A DNA stretch of 64,000 nt. It comes from Perkinsus olseni (lineage: Eukaryota; Perkinsozoa; Perkinsida; Perkinsidae). The number at the start of each line of letters is the position of its first letter. Within the stretch, counting starts at the first letter, position 1. Made by a program: the position numbers and the translations under genes. This document shows, piece by piece, positions 60,873 through 64,000 of the stretch. Location: assembly GCA_013115135.1 (NCBI GenBank), contig JABANP010000095.1, positions 10,001 to 74,000 of the forward strand, written 5' to 3'. The notes under the pieces were generated by a model. It made no database searches. It worked only from the letters and a program-made list of their open reading frames with translations, and was not told where the DNA came from.

Positions 60873-63121
60873 GCTAATCCGCCTGCCGAATTAGCAATAC
60901 AATACAATCCACCATCCACTGCAGGACTGAATTTTGCTCAGCGAATCGTAACGATTCGCTAACGATTCAATCGTTAGTCACGATCAAGAAGCGCTCTCGT
61001 ATCTCTACTACATTGGTGAACCCAAGATAATGAATAAAGCGATGGAGAATTGAAAGGCAGAGTGCAGTTCATCGTATACAACACACTCTGTTACGGCGTC
61101 GCCGCATGCCTGACGCACCACGTTAAAATGCATCAGAACTAGATGCGGTCCCAATGCATGAGCCCGGCAACGGAGTTAGTGCGCTGTGTTGCTAAGGCCC
61201 GGTAGCATGCGTTGGTAAGACGTCTTTCTTTGAATGGTATTCGCTCCACCCGTTCTCCGATTTGTGCACGCGTGTCAACGCTGCGTTGGCAGAACACTGG
61301 TTAAAGCTGTTACCGAAAACTTCTGCCATATCCCACTGATGATGAATCTGCGCCTGCTGAAGTTCAGCAGCTGAACTGAGTTTAACCTCCTGCTGAAGGC
61401 TCAGAGCCTCTGTATCAGAGGTTTTACGTGATGACCCCGAACCTCTGGCATCACGCCGATTGTCTTCATCGCTGTCTCCAACTGCTCTCAATGCCCCTAT
61501 CGAACTTCAATTGATGTGATGTGAAATACGACGTGGCATCTCGCGGATATTGTATCGATGAAGATAGCATTTCCGAAGCGAATCAAAGAATGATGTCAGA
61601 ATGTATGATGTCAGAATACCTAGTAGAAATCGTTCCTTTTCGTTTGTATTAGCACAGTCCGATTATGCCGAATAAAATTCATGAATACAGTCGACGAGTA
61701 CGACTCATCCGATGAATATGGCCCGGATCTATGCTCATGATCCAGTGGATCATGAGCATAGATATCGGGATCAGAACCAGATATAATCCCGGATAATATG
61801 ATATGCAACATTCATACTGACACCGCAGTACGACTTACCCTTGACCCAGATGTGAATGAAATGCTATGAGTGCTCATTGAACATTGATCGGATCAATTTA
61901 ATCCCGAAATCTCATCTTACAAGTCGAGGGTGTCCTTCACGTCCCCGGCGAACTTCGTTGCAAACTTCGTTGAACTTCCCCGCCCGGCGGATCATACTAC
62001 AGACAGGGAAATCCTTCGGCGACGGACACTCGGCGATTCCTTACCGCTATTCGACCTGAGACCCAGGAAATTAGAGTATCGATGAGGGCATCATCTTGAG
62101 GCTGGTCATCGCGCCAGGCTTCTTGACTCACCCCGTGAGATTTGCCGCTTCTATGTGGCGTGGCAAGAATTGCCCTGCAATCCATCAAACTGGTACTGCA
62201 AAAGTAAACCTGCGATGGCCAAAAGGCTTTCGGGCTTTCGCTTTCGGCGAAAGCGAATGATGCTGGGTCTAAATACATCAGAAGGGAGCAGCACAATAGA
62301 GAAGAGACGAACATCACAGCGCGCAACTGCGGAGCTTATATGACATTAGGAAATCTCTACACGATTCTGCCGACTGAAGGGCCGTGGCACCAGCTGGCAA
62401 GCTCAGGGTCCCACATACTCTACATACTCTACGAGAGCGTCTTCGAGTACATGTACCTCATCGTGGATTGCTTCCACTGAATGACATTCACATTCCTTAA
62501 TTACAAGTTTTTCACGCTTTCAATGCATATATTGAGAGCTATAGCAACAGTTCTCCTTCCACGCTTTACGTGTTAAATTCCCTTAGTGAACGCTGAATGG
62601 TGAATTCCCTCATTGGATTCCGATTGAAGTACCTGCATTGCAGGTTCGCACGTCTACTCAGAGTCACAATCTATAAGCCATTTCAGTGGGAGTGAGGGAT
62701 AGAGGGCTCAACTGTTAAGTGTTAACGTGATCGGAGTCCATTCACTGGACAACACCGTGGATAAGCTCAAAAAGCGGCCCCACTTCCAGCATTGTCCACA
62801 CTTGAATAGTCGGCGCATTGTTGTGAATGTCAGTCGCAGTGCCCGGTCATTATACTGCTCAACAACGGCGGAGCGCGAATTTCTCCCTCCATAGATGGAT
62901 ATTACATGCACTTCCACAGTGGACTGTTGATTCGTCGGCATCCAATGAGTAACAGTGCCGCCTCTCATTGCTAGTAGGAGCGTCGTACGTCTCGCAGATA
63001 CCGAGCTTCAAACTTCTCTTGTAGCAATAATAGATCATGCGTTGTCATTGTGAGGTGGGACAGAAAATGTAAATAACCGATTCAAAAAGGAATTTCACAA
63101 AAGGAAAGTTCCAATCCTCCA
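60873..63121. other. MULE interior without recognised gene
   Basis: Holds adjacent hairpins at about 60938-60977 (AGCGAATCG/CGATTCGCT, TAACGATT/AATCGTTA), a perfect 17-bp-arm hairpin at 61727-61763 and a shorter one at about 62236-62254. A minus frame at 61192-61491 and one at 61997-62326 have no recognisable domain. Confidence 0.5.
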
Positions 63122-63238
63122 GTCGTACAGTATTGGAGAGAACGTCTGAATATCTCAATCCGTCGTACGGTATTGGGGGGCGATTTTAGGGCGAGCGAGA
63201 TCAACCTGTCGTACAGTATTGGGGTCGTACAGAATTGG
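63122..63238. repeat. Right terminal inverted repeat of MULE
   Basis: Inverse complement of 59311-59427, same length and same motif spacing. Confidence 0.9.
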
Positions 63239-63364
63239 AAGTACCCCAGCAGGGACCCCCTCGAAGGCGGACTTGGGCGTGATACCGACTCTGTAGGTAC
63301 CGAACCCCACCATAGGGATACAGTGACCACTAGACAGCATTTTGGTAGGCGTCATGTTAAACAA
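63239..63364 (-). pseudogene. Aldo-keto reductase 5' exon interrupted by MULE
   Basis: The minus frame starts about 63364 and reads KMLSSGHCIPMVGFGTYRVG followed by AFEGVPAGV, the N-terminal block of aldo-keto reductases (NGxxIPxxGFGTYR, then AxxxGxRxxDTA). The match stops exactly at the edge of the MULE terminal repeat. The expected continuation (the catalytic Asp-Thr-Ala and Tyr blocks) is not found beyond the left edge of the element at 59310. The gene is therefore probably broken by the insertion. Confidence 0.6.
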
Positions 63365-63689
63365 TCAACAACAGATAATAATGAACTACTGCTACACGAT
63401 ACCTTATTCGACCTTGGATTCTCCAACGCTGTGCCCAAAAATTTCCACCGTCTTTTCATAAGGAGTTCCAAATACAGTCAACCGAAAACCTCTTCTAGCT
63501 TACTGTAAGCGCGCCGACAACTCAACTAGCATGCTAGAACCAGTATCACCATCGGTATCATGCTGATGAGAAGTCGATTATACGGGCGCGCGCGATCAAC
63601 AGCGCATTCTTTGGTTGCGCTCTCACTTGACAACTAGCGCGTCCCGTGGGGAACCGGTGAGACTAGGAGGGCAATGGGCTTGATCACGG
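63365..63689. other. No gene recognised
   Basis: Putative upstream region of the aldo-keto reductase; includes a GC-rich palindromic stretch near 63588. Confidence 0.4.
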
Positions 63690-64000
63690 ACAGGATTTGA
63701 GGATCTATTCGCGAGCGTATTCAAGATACTACTGCTTTAGTGCACAACACCCGTTCCGTGGCCATGTATCAGGCAGCAGGTCTTACGCTGTCTCCGTGCT
63801 CTACCGGAGACAGCGCGGCAGGGGGCAATGGTCGCATGATGCAACAGCAGCAGTGAGGACTTCTTCGCACGGTCGTGGCAGTGATGGCCGCTGCGACCGG
63901 TTACTAGAGGACTTAACCCTCTTTCAGCTTTTGAATAGCCTACCCGGTATCATTATGGAGCCCTCAGTGCAGCAGGACGTAGCCAAGCACCTGTTCTACA
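63690..64000 (+). CDS. Hypothetical protein, partial at window edge
   Basis: An exon-like plus frame reads RERIQDTTALVHNTRSVAMY, then a serine/glycine stretch and a run of Gln. A second frame then gives LLEDLTLFQLLNSLPGIIME, open to the window end, so an intron near 63855-63880 is likely. The helical first part looks like a coiled or bundle protein. Family unknown. Confidence 0.35.

Larger units (their letters stand above)
59311..63238 (-). mobile_element. Mutator-like (MULE) DNA transposon, internally rearranged
   Basis: 3,928 bp bounded by 117-bp terminal inverted repeats (59311-59427 and 63122-63238). The outer 77 bp appear identical. Then 25 bp diverge and the last 15 match again. Each TIR holds four copies of a 15-mer close to CCAATACTGTACGAC. 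The interior encodes a FLYWCH-type zinc finger plus the start of a MULE transposase, and a Ulp1-like protease fragment. About 2.2 kb on the right side has no clear gene but several hairpins. No flanking target duplication was recognised. The element sits directly against an aldo-keto reductase exon. Confidence 0.85.

Noticed and set aside
60938..60977. Origin of replication or terminator from adjacent hairpins
   Set aside because: Hairpins alone inside a decayed transposon do not support either function.
1..64000. Dinoflagellate-type spliced-leader sequence
   Set aside because: No convincing match to the conserved spliced-leader sequence was noticed by eye, so the alveolate assignment does not rest on it.

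Overview
This window is nuclear DNA from a unicellular eukaryote. It has many short genes on both strands, broken by very small GT-AG introns (about 41-60 nt where exon joins could be followed), nuclear-type tRNA genes, minisatellites and several classes of transposable element. Small introns, signal-peptide proteins, and two helical-repeat proteins of the FASTK/RAP type common in alveolates suggest a Perkinsus-like alveolate protist. That assignment is inference and low to moderate in confidence. Gene models were assembled by eye from reading-frame continuity across candidate splice sites. The best supported are those where protein-family similarity fixes the exon joins: VPS25, a beta-1,4-galactosyltransferase, a HAD phosphatase, a P-loop kinase and an EF-hand protein.

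Layout. 1-1.05 kb is a GTT-rich minisatellite. 2.3-4.2 kb holds two paralogous secreted-protein genes. 4.5-7.5 kb holds two hypothetical genes whose introns coincide with tRNA-Ile sequences, then VPS25 (ESCRT-II). 8.7-20.4 kb holds a hypothetical gene, a helical-repeat protein, a P-loop kinase, a secreted EF-hand protein and several multi-exon unknowns. 21-25 kb is a large unknown gene. 25.8-29.2 kb holds tRNA-Arg(CCG) and a probable organellar RNA-binding (RAP/FASTK-like) gene. 31.5-34.2 kb holds a galactosyltransferase and a membrane protein, each with a complete tRNA-Val(CAC) antisense inside an intron. 35-48 kb is gene-sparse, with satellites, two members of a MITE family, a HAD phosphatase and unknown genes. 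49.8-59.0 kb is a young LTR retrotransposon (gag-pol plus integrase, minus strand), one LTR of which is split by a second LTR element. 59.3-63.2 kb is a Mutator-like element that interrupts an aldo-keto reductase gene.

Two things stand out. First, 49,982-53,035 is a 3,054-bp element with 132-bp terminal repeats (TG...CA), a 4-bp target duplication, a candidate primer-binding site and a candidate polypurine tract. It lacks gag, RT and integrase. Its interior is an 855-codon open frame, antisense to the inferred retroelement transcript, resembling the polymerase core of a negative-strand RNA virus L protein. Second, many of the tiny introns contain dispersed hairpin sequences of a few families: tRNA-derived (complete tRNAs or T-arm fragments), ATCGATC palindromes, AATCTTCGC hairpins and GTATCTT/AAGATAC hairpins. 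They occur in either orientation and interrupt otherwise continuous coding frames, as expected of mobile introns (introners).
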